NCBI GenBank assembly: GCA_900079685.1 | Contig: LT599018.1 | Span: 1,955,528 to 2,019,527 of the forward strand | Origin: an uncultured delta proteobacterium | Lineage (GTDB): Bacteria > Desulfobacterota > Desulfovibrionia > Desulfovibrionales > Desulfovibrionaceae | Length of the DNA stretch: 64,000 nucleotides | Direction of reading: 5' to 3' | Shown here: in pieces, positions 34,774 to 43,450 of the stretch | How positions within the stretch are numbered: the stretch's first letter is position 1 | How the letters are laid out: each line of letters opens with the position of its first letter | Position numbers and translations under genes: made by a program | The notes under the pieces: generated by a model | Database searches by the model: none | What the model was told of the DNA's origin: nothing | The model's input: only the letters and a program-made list of their open reading frames with translations

Positions 34774-36462
34774 CTACCGCTCCATATCCTGTAGTTTTCG
34801 GGTTTGTTCTTTCTCCTGCTTCTTTTCCAGCCGCATAATTTTATTCCCTTCCACATGCAGGTTTTTTCCCCATTTTTTCTGCGCGTACTGCACGGCAACA
34901 TGACGGGCGGCGGTATTATTGCCTGAAAAAAACAGCTCCCTCCCGCTATCCAAAATCCTGCCTCCACCGGGCAATGTAAAGACAACGACCCCCTTGCGAT
35001 CTACAGTTGCCGAAAAACCTTGTATCTGTGCGAGTTCACCCGTATTCCCTTCCTCGGCTGCAAGCCGTTCCATGCGTAATACCGCCAAAAGCTGTTTTTT
35101 CCCCTGGACGCTCACGTTTTCATTCTCCAGGGCGGCAACCTCCTTGGCCGCGTATTCGGCACGGATTTCCGCACGGTTCGCTGCAAGCTGCTCTTTACCG
35201 TGCTGTGACCAGTCTTTTGCCTTGGCGGTTTGTGGCTCCCGCTCCGGCTCCGCCGCTTCCCATTTAGAGCGCAGGATGGCTAAAGCCGTTTCATTACCCT
35301 GACCAGCCTTATATTGCAGGAATCCATTCCATGAAGTGAAAGGAATTTCTCCGCGTATGGCCTCACGGGGGGATTGAAACGGCAGCTTGGCTCTGGCCGT
35401 TTCTTCGGCTTCACGCTTACGGGCCAATTGCAGCAGATTGCGGCGGTTCTTTTTGGCTATGTTCAGCCGTTCCAGTTCACGGCGCTTGGCAGTCCATTTT
35501 TCCTTGATTGCTGCAAGTACCGCGTCTTCCTGCTCCTTGACGCTAGTTAAATTAGTTTTCCGTTTTTCGATGCCCTGTTGATACTCAGCATACAACGCTC
35601 CCCGCTCTGGAGAGCGGTGCAATGGAGCATGTTGATAGCGGTTTTGCTCCGTTACCTTTTCTAAATCCTGCGCTGGAATATACGGCCCCAATTTTTCAAC
35701 CAGCTTTTTCAGTGATAGCCCTCTATCTACCGCGCTGGCCTTCACCGTATGCCGCTGGTTATGGCGATCTGCTATGACCAAGCCGTTACCGTGGGGTTTT
35801 ATCTCCATACCGTAGAGCGAAAGCCCCTTATGGAGCGTTTCCCAATCCGATGCCGCTACCAGTACAGGCACGATTTTATCTCTATGGGCCTTGGCATATG
35901 ATTCAAAGGATTGCTGACCTGTATGGGCTTCGATAAGAGCAGCTTTTTCGCCTAAAGAGTTCTGCTTATCCTTGGCCCGGCCATTATCAAGCACAAGGCC
36001 ATATTCCTGCTCAAGCTCCCGGCAAACTCTGTCGCGTATCCAATAGTCCCGAAACTCTTTATGGCGAGTATGTTTCTCCGGGTGGATCGTGTTGTAGGCA
36101 ATGTGCATATGGAGATTGGCCGTATTTTTGTGAACACCGCAATGCCGCTGATGCTCGGCGTATCCCAAGGCGGTGGCAAAGCGTTCCTCAATGGCCTTGA
36201 ACACTTCCGGCGTTAGCTTTGCTTCGTCATCCGGGCGGAAGCTGATAACAAGGTGGTAGGTCTTGCTCTGTTTGGTGCGGGTGTTCATGGCCTGAACGTC
36301 CATAGCCTCGGCAATGCCCTCCCGGTAATCATCACCCCCAAGGCATCCGGCGCACCAATGCAAGAGGCTCTTTTCGCCTTCATGCCCGGCATCGGCAATG
36401 TACTCGGCAAGACGGGCGTAATTGTCGTTTTTCGGGCTGATTCCCACTTTTTTGCTGATCAT
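34774..36462 (-). CDS. MOBP-type relaxase (TraI/MobA-like) with LPD7-like tail
   Basis: 562 residues. Nicks oriT and stays bound to the 5' end of the transferred strand. N-terminal relaxase domain: NYARLAEYIAD (candidate catalytic Tyr16), SKTYHLVISFRPDD near 65-80, and the metal-binding HMH motif in NTANLHMHIAYNTIHPEKHT near 112-130. A helical charged middle follows, and then about 465-545 a compact domain (FSATVDRKGVVVFTLPGGGRI ... AVQYAQKKWG) like LPD7, common in relaxases. It overlaps the mobC gene by 4 bp. RP4 TraI is larger because it carries a primase-interacting tail. Confidence 0.93.
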   Translation of the reverse strand: MISKKVGISPKNDNYARLAEYIADAGHEGEKSLLHWCAGCLGGDDYREGIAEAMDVQAMNTRTKQSKTYHLVISFRPDDEAKLTPEVFKAIEERFATALGYAEHQRHCGVHKNTANLHMHIAYNTIHPEKHTRHKEFRDYWIRDRVCRELEQEYGLVLDNGRAKDKQNSLGEKAALIEAHTGQQSFESYAKAHRDKIVPVLVAASDWETLHKGLSLYGMEIKPHGNGLVIADRHNQRHTVKASAVDRGLSLKKLVEKLGPYIPAQDLEKVTEQNRYQHAPLHRSPERGALYAEYQQGIEKRKTNLTSVKEQEDAVLAAIKEKWTAKRRELERLNIAKKNRRNLLQLARKREAEETARAKLPFQSPREAIRGEIPFTSWNGFLQYKAGQGNETALAILRSKWEAAEPEREPQTAKAKDWSQHGKEQLAANRAEIRAEYAAKEVAALENENVSVQGKKQLLAVLRMERLAAEEGNTGELAQIQGFSATVDRKGVVVFTLPGGGRILDSGRELFFSGNNTAARHVAVQYAQKKWGKNLHVEGNKIMRLEKKQEKEQTRKLQDMER

Positions 36463-36776
36463 TTTATGACTGCTATCGCCAGTTGGAGTTCCCGCTGCCG
36501 GGTGTCCAGTTCATGCAAAAGCCGATGAACCGTTTGCCTGTCCGCTCCATTTGCCAATGCCTGTTTCACCAGCCCGCCAAGTCTGCCCAGGTCGCCCTTG
36601 AGTCGGCGCAATTCAATCCGCGCTTCCTGATGCTCCAGACTTGGGACGGAAAACCCAAGGCACACCCTTTTGCTGAACGTGGAAAGGGACAGGCCCGCTT
36701 TGCTGGCCGATGCCCTGATCTGCGCGTATTCCTCTGGAGTCAAATATGTTCTTAGTATCTGTTTTTTTGTAGGCAC
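36459..36776 (-). CDS. mobC: MobC/TraJ-like relaxosome accessory protein
   Basis: 105 residues. Ribbon-helix-helix start (ILRTYLTPEEYAQIRASASKAGLSLSTFSKRVCLG) then a helical tail with RRLKGDLGRLGGLVKQAL, matching MobC/TraJ proteins. It would bind the inverted repeat at oriT and load the relaxase. It overlaps the relaxase by 4 bp and, unusually, lies 164 bp inside the end of the upstream transglycosylase frame. Confidence 0.87.
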   Translation of the reverse strand: MPTKKQILRTYLTPEEYAQIRASASKAGLSLSTFSKRVCLGFSVPSLEHQEARIELRRLKGDLGRLGGLVKQALANGADRQTVHRLLHELDTRQRELQLAIAVIK

Positions 36777-37251
36777 GGGGAGCCTCCTTTATACCCTTAG
36801 AGGCTCTTTGGCCCGCGTAGTGACGATAAACGAGCCACGCATACTGTCTGCCGCGCTCCGGGTCGGGGGAATGGTATTTGCCCACGGCTTTCCAGTTCAG
36901 GCCGTGCCGGGCTATTTCCTCGGCCAGTATCCGCTTTCCCCATGCTTCGTTCACATCAGGATCGAGCAGGGAAAAGGGGCTGATGGAAAAACGCTTCATC
37001 CACCAGTTGTTTATCTGCATCTTTCCCACATCAAACGACTTCCCGGCTGCCAGGGCTTCCCGGATCAGCCGTTCCGCTTCTTTCTGCGTGGCCGGGTAGT
37101 ATGATTTTCCGGCGATATTGACCGCCAGGGGATTCAGCCCGGACTCCTGCCGGGCTACGGCTTTAACCAGTTGTGCGGGCGGCCCTGGCTCCGCTGCGAG
37201 TGCGGACATAGGAAAACAAAGCAGGACGGCCAGCATGAGTGTCTTTTTCAT
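36613..37251 (-). CDS. TrbN-like lytic transglycosylase
   Basis: 212 residues from the ATG at 37251 with a signal peptide (MKKTLMLAVLLCFPMSALA). The SLT-like core has AVARQESGLNPLAVNI (catalytic Glu in ARQESG), GKMQINNWW, and AVGKYHSPDPERGRQYAWLVY. It opens peptidoglycan for the secretion channel. It is the first gene after oriT on the minus strand. The last 55 codons overlap mobC in another frame, so the tail may be a late extension. Confidence 0.85.
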   Translation of the reverse strand: MKKTLMLAVLLCFPMSALAAEPGPPAQLVKAVARQESGLNPLAVNIAGKSYYPATQKEAERLIREALAAGKSFDVGKMQINNWWMKRFSISPFSLLDPDVNEAWGKRILAEEIARHGLNWKAVGKYHSPDPERGRQYAWLVYRHYAGQRASKGIKEAPRAYKKTDTKNIFDSRGIRADQGIGQQSGPVPFHVQQKGVPWVFRPKSGASGSAD

Positions 37252-37303
37252 GGAGTAATTGCCTCTCTGTTTTGGCGTTGAGCGGAACCGCGAATAAGCA
37301 GCC

Positions 37304-37375
37304 CCGCAGGGCAGGACGTGAGGGGGTAGACTTGAAAAGTGTACCCACCTCGCTTGTCCTGTCCTCTTAAATGCC
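37304..37375 (-). other. oriT: Origin of transfer (oriT), IncP-like
   Basis: On the minus strand: AAGAGGACAGGACAAG, then the inverted repeat GGGTACACTT (37346-37337) / AAGTCTACCC (37333-37324) with a 3-nt loop, then CCTCACGTCCTG followed by CCC. This order, and the TCCTG/CCC junction, match the nick region of RP4 oriT (inverted repeat, then TCACCTATCCTG/CCC). The inferred nick is between 37312 and 37311 on the minus strand, so the transglycosylase, mobC and relaxase genes would be the first to enter the recipient. Confidence 0.75.
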
Positions 37376-37402
37376 AATACAGTAGCATAGACAAAAAGAT
37401 TT

Positions 37403-37560
37403 AAGAATACAGATACATAAATTATGTTTACTTATTCTTATCTATGGCTGTGTATGGCTATCTATGCTTGGGAGTGCTGAAATATGGCTGTGCTGCATTT
37501 GCGTATGGGAAAATATGCTTGTGTATTGCTATGGATGGTTTTTCGTAAAAACGCCGTTTG
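37403..37560. repeat. A/T-rich repeats beside oriT
   Basis: A double inverted repeat AAGAATA...ACATAA / TTATGT...TATTCTT (about 37404-37440) is followed by scattered direct repeats of TATGGCTGTG (two copies, near 37443 and 37484) and TATGCTTG (two copies). They could bind a relaxosome protein, a replication initiator or the AbrB-like protein encoded next door. No gene is seen here. Confidence 0.45.
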
Positions 37561-37627
37561 TTGACGGAGTTTTGCTGCTAGCTTACAGGAATATAAATAA
37601 TCTCAAGAATCCTTGAAGGTGTGTGTT

Positions 37628-37882
37628 ATGAACTTGGCAAAAGTATCGGCCAACGGTCAGGTGACTGTCCCTGTCGAAATCCGCAGGAAGCTGAACCTCA
37701 AAGAAGGCGACAAATTGCTGTTTATTGAACAAGGCGGCGAGATCGTCATTAGAAACGCTTCTGCCACGGCCATTGTCCGGGCGCAGGAGGCGTTTGCAGG
37801 GGCGGCAATGGATTTTGGCGTTGCCGACTCTGGTGGCGTACAAGGGTTGGTGGATGAAAGTCGGTATGGGGCAAAAGAATAG
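37628..37882 (+). CDS. AbrB/SpoVT-family DNA-binding protein (antitoxin-like)
   Basis: 84 residues from the ATG at 37628 (GAAGGTG upstream). The first 45 residues are a swapped-hairpin AbrB domain: AKVSANGQVTVPVEIRRKLNLKEGDKLLFIEQGGEIVIRN. Such proteins are usually antitoxins paired with PIN or PemK toxins. None is encoded within the next 160 bp, so it may act alone as a regulator, or guard the defence gene that follows. Confidence 0.82.
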   Translation: MNLAKVSANGQVTVPVEIRRKLNLKEGDKLLFIEQGGEIVIRNASATAIVRAQEAFAGAAMDFGVADSGGVQGLVDESRYGAKE

Positions 37883-38046
37883 ACAGTGCACACGAAAGTT
37901 TTCAATAGTTTTGGCAATAACTTGTTGCCAAAATTGCATCATGCTTAAAGCATTATGAACATACTATTATAACTGTGCTTTATAGAACACGGCAACGTCA
38001 CTCTGATGAGATGAAAAGCAGTACGATGTTGAGAAAGGGCAATAAT

Positions 38047-40623
38047 ATGGATGATATTTTAGCGTCACTGAACACCTGGTTTTCAGAACGCCCCCAGTGG
38101 CTCCAGATCGCAGCGAATCGACTCTTTCAACAACCTGATCTTACTGAAGCGGATGTCACGGACTTCGCGAGTCTATGTCAGCAGGAAGCCAATGGACAAC
38201 TATCAAAAACAACGTACTCCTTTCCAGGTACTACTTTTACTCAAGGCAAAGTGGGTTCCTTGCGGTTATGTTCAATCAGTGATGTAGAAGGAATAAACGC
38301 TCTTGCCCCCAAAAAACCGTTAGAGTTTGGCAGGGAAAATATCACGGTTGTTTATGGCAGCAATGGCTCCGGCAAATCTGGGTATGTCCGACTTCTTAAA
38401 CATATCTGTGGAGCTCGTGAAGCAGGTACATTACATCATAATGTTTATGAGACAGAGTCTGTTCCCCAAAAAGTGCGCATTTCGTTTGAACAAAATGGGG
38501 CTCTTGAAAATCACCTTTGGTGCGGGCAAGGGCCATGCGAACAACTCAATAGTGTTGATATTTTTGACAACTCATTTAGCAAATTTTTTATCAGCAGTGA
38601 AGACGAAGTCAGTTACGAACCGCAGGTATTGTCATTTTTTAGCTTGCTCATCCTTACTTGCGAAAAAGTGGCCTTAGCCCTTGATGTTCAGGCCACTCAA
38701 CATCCTTCGAAAAAGCCCAATATTCCGACTGATAAAAAGGCCACCCCAGAAGGGATATGGTATGAATCTATTAGCACCAAAATCACACCATGCGACATCG
38801 ATAAATTTTGTTCATTTGGCAGCGCTGACGACATGGAGGAAAAGTTACTGCAACAACGCCTAGCCGAGCAGGCTCCGGCAGAAAAAGCAAGACAACTAAG
38901 ACAGCAGAAACAATATGCCGATGCTCTGGTTCAAGATGTGGAACAATGCATGGAGCTATTTTCTAACGAGAATCTTAAGAAAATCATAACAGCCAAGATA
39001 AAGGCGGTTCGCAAAAAATGTGCGGCGGATGCCGCAGCGGGAAAAGTGTTTTCTGGCGGCGAGTTGACAGGTATTGGCTCTGACGTTTGGAGAGAACTTT
39101 GGGAAGCAGCCCGAAACTACTCCACAGCATTTGCTTATAAAGAAGTCGATTATCCAAATGTTTCTGATAATTCTCGTTGCGTCTTGTGCCATCAAGAATT
39201 GACTCCAGAGGCTAAGGAGCGGTTGCTCTCCTTTGAAAATTTCGTGAAGGGTGAAATGCAAAGAGAAGCCAGTGACGCTGCCAAAGAATATGCAATCGCC
39301 AGCCAGACAGTAGAAGCTCTGCCATCACTGGAGGCGATAAAAACCAAAATTGGTGCGGCAGGTATTTCACAAACAGAGTTGGTCACTCAAATGGTGGATT
39401 TTTTTACTCAGCTACAGACCATGAAAAACCAACTTCCTAAAATCGATTCAGAAGAAAGCATCCCCGCCCCAATGCCTTCACCAAAATGGGCTGATGAAAT
39501 AAAGACTCATTCAAAAACACTCGGCGAACTCGCTGCAAAATATGAGGAAGACTCTAAAAGCGACAAGCGCGAGGAGAACAAGAAAAAATTGACCAGTCTT
39601 CAAGCAAGGAAGTGGCTGTCTGAGCACCGCGCCGCAATCGATGAAGAAGTTCACCGATTAAAATTACTGAACCAAATCCAGGAAGCCAAAAAAACGACCA
39701 GTACAAAAGCATTGTCTCAAAAAAAAGGAGAACTGGCAGAGGTTCTGATTACAGAAGCATTTGTTCAAAGATTTAATGAAGAATTAAAAAAACTTGGTGC
39801 ATATCGTATAAAGGTGGAGCTGATTAAATCAAAAGTATCCAAAGGACGCGTACTTCATAAACTCCAGCTTAAAGGGGCATCTCGCGCTTCACTCACAGAG
39901 GTGCTAAGTGAGGGCGAAAGTCGAATTGTTTCAATTGCTGCTTTTTTGGCCGATGTAACCAGCAAAAGTTCACAAGCCCCATTTATTTTTGACGATCCAA
40001 TATCTTCTCTTGACCAAGCGTATGAAGAGGCAGTCGTTAAAAGACTTGTCGAATTGTCTCAGAGCAAACAGGTTATTGTATTTACCCACCGGCTATCACT
40101 ATTAGGAACTGTCAAACATTTTGCTGAAAAAAAATCTATAAAGGCAACTGTGGTTAGCATTCGCTCTACGGACTGGGGAACCGGAGAACCAGCCCCTATT
40201 CCACTTTCACAAGGAGACATAAAAACTGCCTTGAATACCCTCATGAATGCACGGTATCAAGATGTAAAGAAAGCAAGTACAAATGGTGAATTTGAACTGG
40301 TTGAGGTTTTGCTAAAATCTATGTGTAGTGAATTTCGGGTATTGGTAGAGCGATCTATTGAAAATGACCTGTTGTGCGGAGTAGTTCAACGATTTTTACG
40401 CCCAGTTTATACATTGAAACTTAAAGAGCTGCCTAAGTTGAAGAATACAGATTGCAGCTTCCTTGACTCACTCATGACAAAATATTCAGGGTTTGAACAT
40501 TCACAACCAACAGAGTCACCCATTGAGTTGCCAAGCCAAGAAGAACTCCTCACTGATATGACGGCGCTGAAAGATTGGCGCGAGGAATACACAAAACGTC
40601 TTGTGCCCGTAGCACAGGAGTAG
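38047..40623 (+). CDS. AAA_13-family ATPase, RloC/PrrC-like, candidate anti-phage effector
   Basis: 858 residues from the ATG at 38047 (GAAAGGG upstream). Walker A VYGSNGSGKSGYVRLLKHI near 101-119; a zinc-hook-like CVLCHQEL near 378 between long coiled coils; ABC signature LSEGESRIVSIAAFLAD near 618; Walker B PFIFDDPISSLDQ near 643-655. The layout is that of SMC/Rad50-type AAA_13 proteins such as RloC, which cut tRNA anticodons in response to phage. After Walker B there is R-x3-E (FRVLVERSIE, near 764) and a later His (FEHSQP, near 817), positions that may correspond to the PrrC/RloC nuclease triad. The gene is visibly more A/T-rich than the conjugation genes. Confidence 0.75.
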   Translation: MDDILASLNTWFSERPQWLQIAANRLFQQPDLTEADVTDFASLCQQEANGQLSKTTYSFPGTTFTQGKVGSLRLCSISDVEGINALAPKKPLEFGRENITVVYGSNGSGKSGYVRLLKHICGAREAGTLHHNVYETESVPQKVRISFEQNGALENHLWCGQGPCEQLNSVDIFDNSFSKFFISSEDEVSYEPQVLSFFSLLILTCEKVALALDVQATQHPSKKPNIPTDKKATPEGIWYESISTKITPCDIDKFCSFGSADDMEEKLLQQRLAEQAPAEKARQLRQQKQYADALVQDVEQCMELFSNENLKKIITAKIKAVRKKCAADAAAGKVFSGGELTGIGSDVWRELWEAARNYSTAFAYKEVDYPNVSDNSRCVLCHQELTPEAKERLLSFENFVKGEMQREASDAAKEYAIASQTVEALPSLEAIKTKIGAAGISQTELVTQMVDFFTQLQTMKNQLPKIDSEESIPAPMPSPKWADEIKTHSKTLGELAAKYEEDSKSDKREENKKKLTSLQARKWLSEHRAAIDEEVHRLKLLNQIQEAKKTTSTKALSQKKGELAEVLITEAFVQRFNEELKKLGAYRIKVELIKSKVSKGRVLHKLQLKGASRASLTEVLSEGESRIVSIAAFLADVTSKSSQAPFIFDDPISSLDQAYEEAVVKRLVELSQSKQVIVFTHRLSLLGTVKHFAEKKSIKATVVSIRSTDWGTGEPAPIPLSQGDIKTALNTLMNARYQDVKKASTNGEFELVEVLLKSMCSEFRVLVERSIENDLLCGVVQRFLRPVYTLKLKELPKLKNTDCSFLDSLMTKYSGFEHSQPTESPIELPSQEELLTDMTALKDWREEYTKRLVPVAQE

Positions 40624-40659
40624 CTGCGCCGCCCTGTGTATACTCAGAAATTGAATTTT

Positions 40660-41676
40660 TCAATGAGAATTGATCATTGCTTCTAGATGCGCGCATTCTT
40701 CCAAGATAACGTCAAACTCTGGGGCCTGTACCAGTAGGATCCCATCCTGAATCATGCTGTTATAGTCATCACGCAGAGTTTCACGGGCTGCTCCTTCAGG
40801 TACAAGGCATAGATGTCCATTCAAGCATTCTCTATAATCAATAGGTGTTCCAGCCTGATCCTTTTCCTGGAAAAACATCGTCTTGTGTCGAACTACTTGT
40901 TCTAACCAGGATTTATCCGCAAGCGAGTTCTGAATGCGCTCGGTTGCAGCCAACCGCAAAAGATCATGCCAGTGTCGGGCAAAACGGTTGCCGCGCATTT
41001 TGGCCTGTCGGCAAAAAACATGGATGGCGGTAGCCTTTTCCCAAAATGTGCGCTCCATTTTCATAACCCGTGGCCGGGCTTGGGGAAATACAATCTCAGG
41101 CATCAACGAAGCAAGATCACAAACAACCGGCAACACCTCGCAAGGCTCTCCAGTGGATCTTGCTCCGAACTCCAGTCGAATGTTCGGGGCGACATACCCG
41201 GTTCCTTGGCGTAACGGCGGGTATTTTACAAGAACGCTATCACTATCCCTGCCTGTTATGTCGAGAGCAGCCTCCATATCGATATCGGCCAAAGCTGCCT
41301 GAATAATCGGGAGCACGCTGTCTTCAATCCATTGGGGTAAGCGGGAGCGTACGGCTTTTGTCCATTTTGCAGCTTGGCTGGATGTGGGCGGGATGCCTTC
41401 CGGCTCTGTAGCCATTTCGGGGAGCAGGCGTCGAATATCACAGGTGAGGTCAATATCTTCTGAAAAACGGTCAATAACGTTGTAAGCCTTGGAGAGTGAC
41501 GTGCCGCCCTTGAAGGTAAGCCTGTCTGCCAGAGGGGAAGAAAAAAGGCAGGACAATGTCCAGACAACCCAAACGTCTTTTTCCAGAAGGTGAGCCGGGC
41601 GACCAGAACGCGATGAGGCCGTGTCCAAAAGTTCGGCCTGATCTGCGGTGCTAAGAGAAAAATATGTTTCAGGCAT
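40660..41676 (-). CDS. abiEii: AbiEii-like nucleotidyltransferase toxin
   Basis: 338 residues. The nucleotidyltransferase core has LTFKGGTSLSKAYNVIDRFSEDIDL near 51-75 (GG-S and D-x-D metal-binding motif), and VMKMERTFWEKATAIHVFCRQ in the second half. These are DUF1814/AbiEii features. The family blocks cell growth by modifying tRNA 3' ends in studied cases. It overlaps the AbiEi gene by 8 bp as its downstream partner. Confidence 0.92.
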   Translation of the reverse strand: MPETYFSLSTADQAELLDTASSRSGRPAHLLEKDVWVVWTLSCLFSSPLADRLTFKGGTSLSKAYNVIDRFSEDIDLTCDIRRLLPEMATEPEGIPPTSSQAAKWTKAVRSRLPQWIEDSVLPIIQAALADIDMEAALDITGRDSDSVLVKYPPLRQGTGYVAPNIRLEFGARSTGEPCEVLPVVCDLASLMPEIVFPQARPRVMKMERTFWEKATAIHVFCRQAKMRGNRFARHWHDLLRLAATERIQNSLADKSWLEQVVRHKTMFFQEKDQAGTPIDYRECLNGHLCLVPEGAARETLRDDYNSMIQDGILLVQAPEFDVILEECAHLEAMINSH

Positions 41677-42265
41677 GTTGTCCCATTTGACTTACAGTTT
41701 TGGCCAACCAGGAAGGCAATTCGGAGCGTACAGCGGCTACTGCTTCCCATTCTTTGGCTGGTATCATTTCGTGCACTTGCTGCATAAGCTCTTCTGCCTG
41801 TTCCGGCCCAAGCCAAGCCAAGGCTCTAAGCAATACCCCACCGGAACTTTCTCCAAGTAGTAATTGCCAAGGCGGAGCATGTTTAATTTCCAAAACACGA
41901 GAGCCTAGCCGTAAAGTGCGACTTCGGCCAGAGGTCAAAAAAACTTCACGAACCGGCACTTGCGTGGTCAGGCCAAGACGGTTAGCCGCTGCTGCTCCAT
42001 GTGACACCACGGTTTCGCCGGTTTTTTCTGTAAGAGCCGCAAGCAGTAACTCCGGCGAGGGCGGGCGGGTGCCAAAACGCCCCTGCAAAGGAAGCGTATA
42101 CAGTCCTCTCCCTACCCGCAGCAACTTTTTTTCTTTCACCAGACGGGTAAAAGTCTGATCAACAGCTTCCCGACTTCCCAAGTGTAAAAACTCCTTGGGC
42201 GAGAAAACCCCGCCTTCAGGCAACTGATTGGCCTTGGTAAGTATATGTTGGGCAAGTGAACTCAT
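41669..42265 (-). CDS. abiEi: AbiEi-like antitoxin and repressor
   Basis: 198 residues. N-terminal winged helix (ILTKANQLPEGGVFSPKEFLHLGSREAVDQTFTRLVKEKKLLRVGRGLYTLP) followed by an AbiEi C-terminal domain with TVVSHGAAAANRLGLTTQ and EVFLTSGRSRTLRLG. AbiEi represses its own promoter by binding inverted repeats, and a 9-bp inverted repeat lies just upstream. It neutralises AbiEii through a type IV mechanism. Confidence 0.92.
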   Translation of the reverse strand: MSSLAQHILTKANQLPEGGVFSPKEFLHLGSREAVDQTFTRLVKEKKLLRVGRGLYTLPLQGRFGTRPPSPELLLAALTEKTGETVVSHGAAAANRLGLTTQVPVREVFLTSGRSRTLRLGSRVLEIKHAPPWQLLLGESSGGVLLRALAWLGPEQAEELMQQVHEMIPAKEWEAVAAVRSELPSWLAKTVSQMGQHA

Positions 42266-42278
42266 GATACACCTCTTA

Positions 42279-42306
42279 TGTCAGAAATATATATTAGTTT
42301 CTGACA
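42279..42306 (-). promoter_or_regulatory. abiE operator (inverted repeat)
   Basis: TGTCAGAAA (42279-42287) and TTTCTGACA (42298-42306) form a perfect 9-bp inverted repeat 13 bp upstream of the abiEi start, around an A/T-rich core. This is the expected position for AbiEi autoregulation. Confidence 0.75.
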
Positions 42307-42669
42307 AAGTCAAGATGCCGCGCAGAAACTCAAATTATTTCCACCTTTATTGGCCGCGCCGAAGGCGCATGTCTTTTAGCTCTTTAATTATGGCTAATTC
42401 GCCGTAATAAAAAACAGGCGATGACTGAACGCTCTCTATCAAACGGGCTTCCTTCCTTTTCTCTTCTTAATTTTTTGCCTCTTGGGTTTTATGCACGACA
42501 CTTAGGGGCCAACTAAGCGACACTTATTTTTAATGGTTCCGGCATAGAAGGGGAGAAAATCCCTTTCGTGGTAAATCCGGCCCGGTAATGTCGATTTTTG
42601 AGGGAGTAAATAGGCCATGAGAGGCCCAAATATCAGAAAAACCCCATGCGGCCAGACACGCAAGCTCTG
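42307..42669. other. Non-coding stretch between abiE and the replication gene; possible origin
   Basis: No gene seen. It holds a direct repeat CGACACTTA (42496-42504 and 42518-42526) and an overlapping inverted repeat CTTAG/CTAAG. IncFII-type origins lie downstream of repA, which is here, so this could be an origin of replication. The evidence is positional only. Confidence 0.4.
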
Positions 42670-43449
42670 CTATGCGTATCTGCCGGGGCTGTAATCGGCT
42701 GGTAGTCCGAGTTCCGCGTTTGTTCGCCTTCGGCACTCGTCTGGATCGAGATTGGCGATCATATATTTAGCGCAAGTTGTGTTCCAGCGCCGTGTTTCTT
42801 CCTCGCGCTTTTCCAGGTCTGCGCGTGAGCGTTGAGGCTTAAATCGGAATGAATTGCGAAGCCCTTGAGTGATGCGGCGCATGAAGTCCGTTGCCTTACG
42901 GTTAGCTTTCATGGCCTTGCGCTGTAGTCTGCTGCTGGCCCTGGCCCTTTCTCTCTGGAGCATAGGGCCAAGGTTCAAAAATTCAAAAAAGAGCGAGGTC
43001 ACAACGCGGATTGCCCGAAGGCCCACATAGTCGCCCTGGTCGTTGATGGCGCGGGGCTGCTGCACCTTCATAAAACCAGCTTCTTTCAGTAAGGCTATGG
43101 CCCGCTCACAACGCCGCTGGCCGATGCCGGAGTCACGGACGATGGTTCGCATGTCTATGTCGATGAAACCATTCTCCAGGGTGGGTGTTCCAAGGCAGAG
43201 AGAGGCAAGATCAAGATGGGAGAGGATTGTTTCTATAACGATCTGGCAAGCCTCCCGGCGCTCTGATCGCGTTTTCCGGTGCGGGTGCGACTGGAGCAGC
43301 TTGCATTTCTTTGGATGGAAGTACCATGCCTTTGCGCGTTCAGCGGCAAGCGAGAGGATGCGCGGCAAGCCGCTTTTACCTTTCCTGATGGGTTTGGCCG
43401 GAGAAAGGTTCGGATTCTTCGGGTCATGGCCGCAACGGTTCCCGCTCAT
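42670..43449 (-). CDS. IncFII-RepA-like replication initiator
   Basis: 259 residues, strongly basic. The middle (RSERREACQIVIETILSHLDLASLC, TIVRDSGIGQRRCERAIALLKEAGFM, and ALRAIRVVTSLFFEFLNLGPMLQRERARASSRLQRK) follows the pattern of IncFII RepA-type initiators, including the winged-helix RAI..L.E.GF element and the RVT..FF..L stretch. It is shorter at the C terminus than R1 RepA. It suggests that the excised circle can replicate. It starts beside an inverted repeat and the right-end GCTMGAAA cluster. Confidence 0.65.
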   Translation of the reverse strand: MSGNRCGHDPKNPNLSPAKPIRKGKSGLPRILSLAAERAKAWYFHPKKCKLLQSHPHRKTRSERREACQIVIETILSHLDLASLCLGTPTLENGFIDIDMRTIVRDSGIGQRRCERAIALLKEAGFMKVQQPRAINDQGDYVGLRAIRVVTSLFFEFLNLGPMLQRERARASSRLQRKAMKANRKATDFMRRITQGLRNSFRFKPQRSRADLEKREEETRRWNTTCAKYMIANLDPDECRRRTNAELGLPADYSPGRYA

Positions 43450-43450
43450 A

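Noticed and set aside
34785-34792. TATCCTGT, a perfect match to a short nick-site consensus
   Set aside because: It lies in the last codons of the relaxase gene without an adjacent inverted repeat, whereas the site at 37304-37375 has the full oriT layout.
37883-38046. Toxin partner for the AbrB-like protein
   Set aside because: No PIN, PemK or other small frame with a ribosome site exists between the AbrB-like gene and the ATPase gene.
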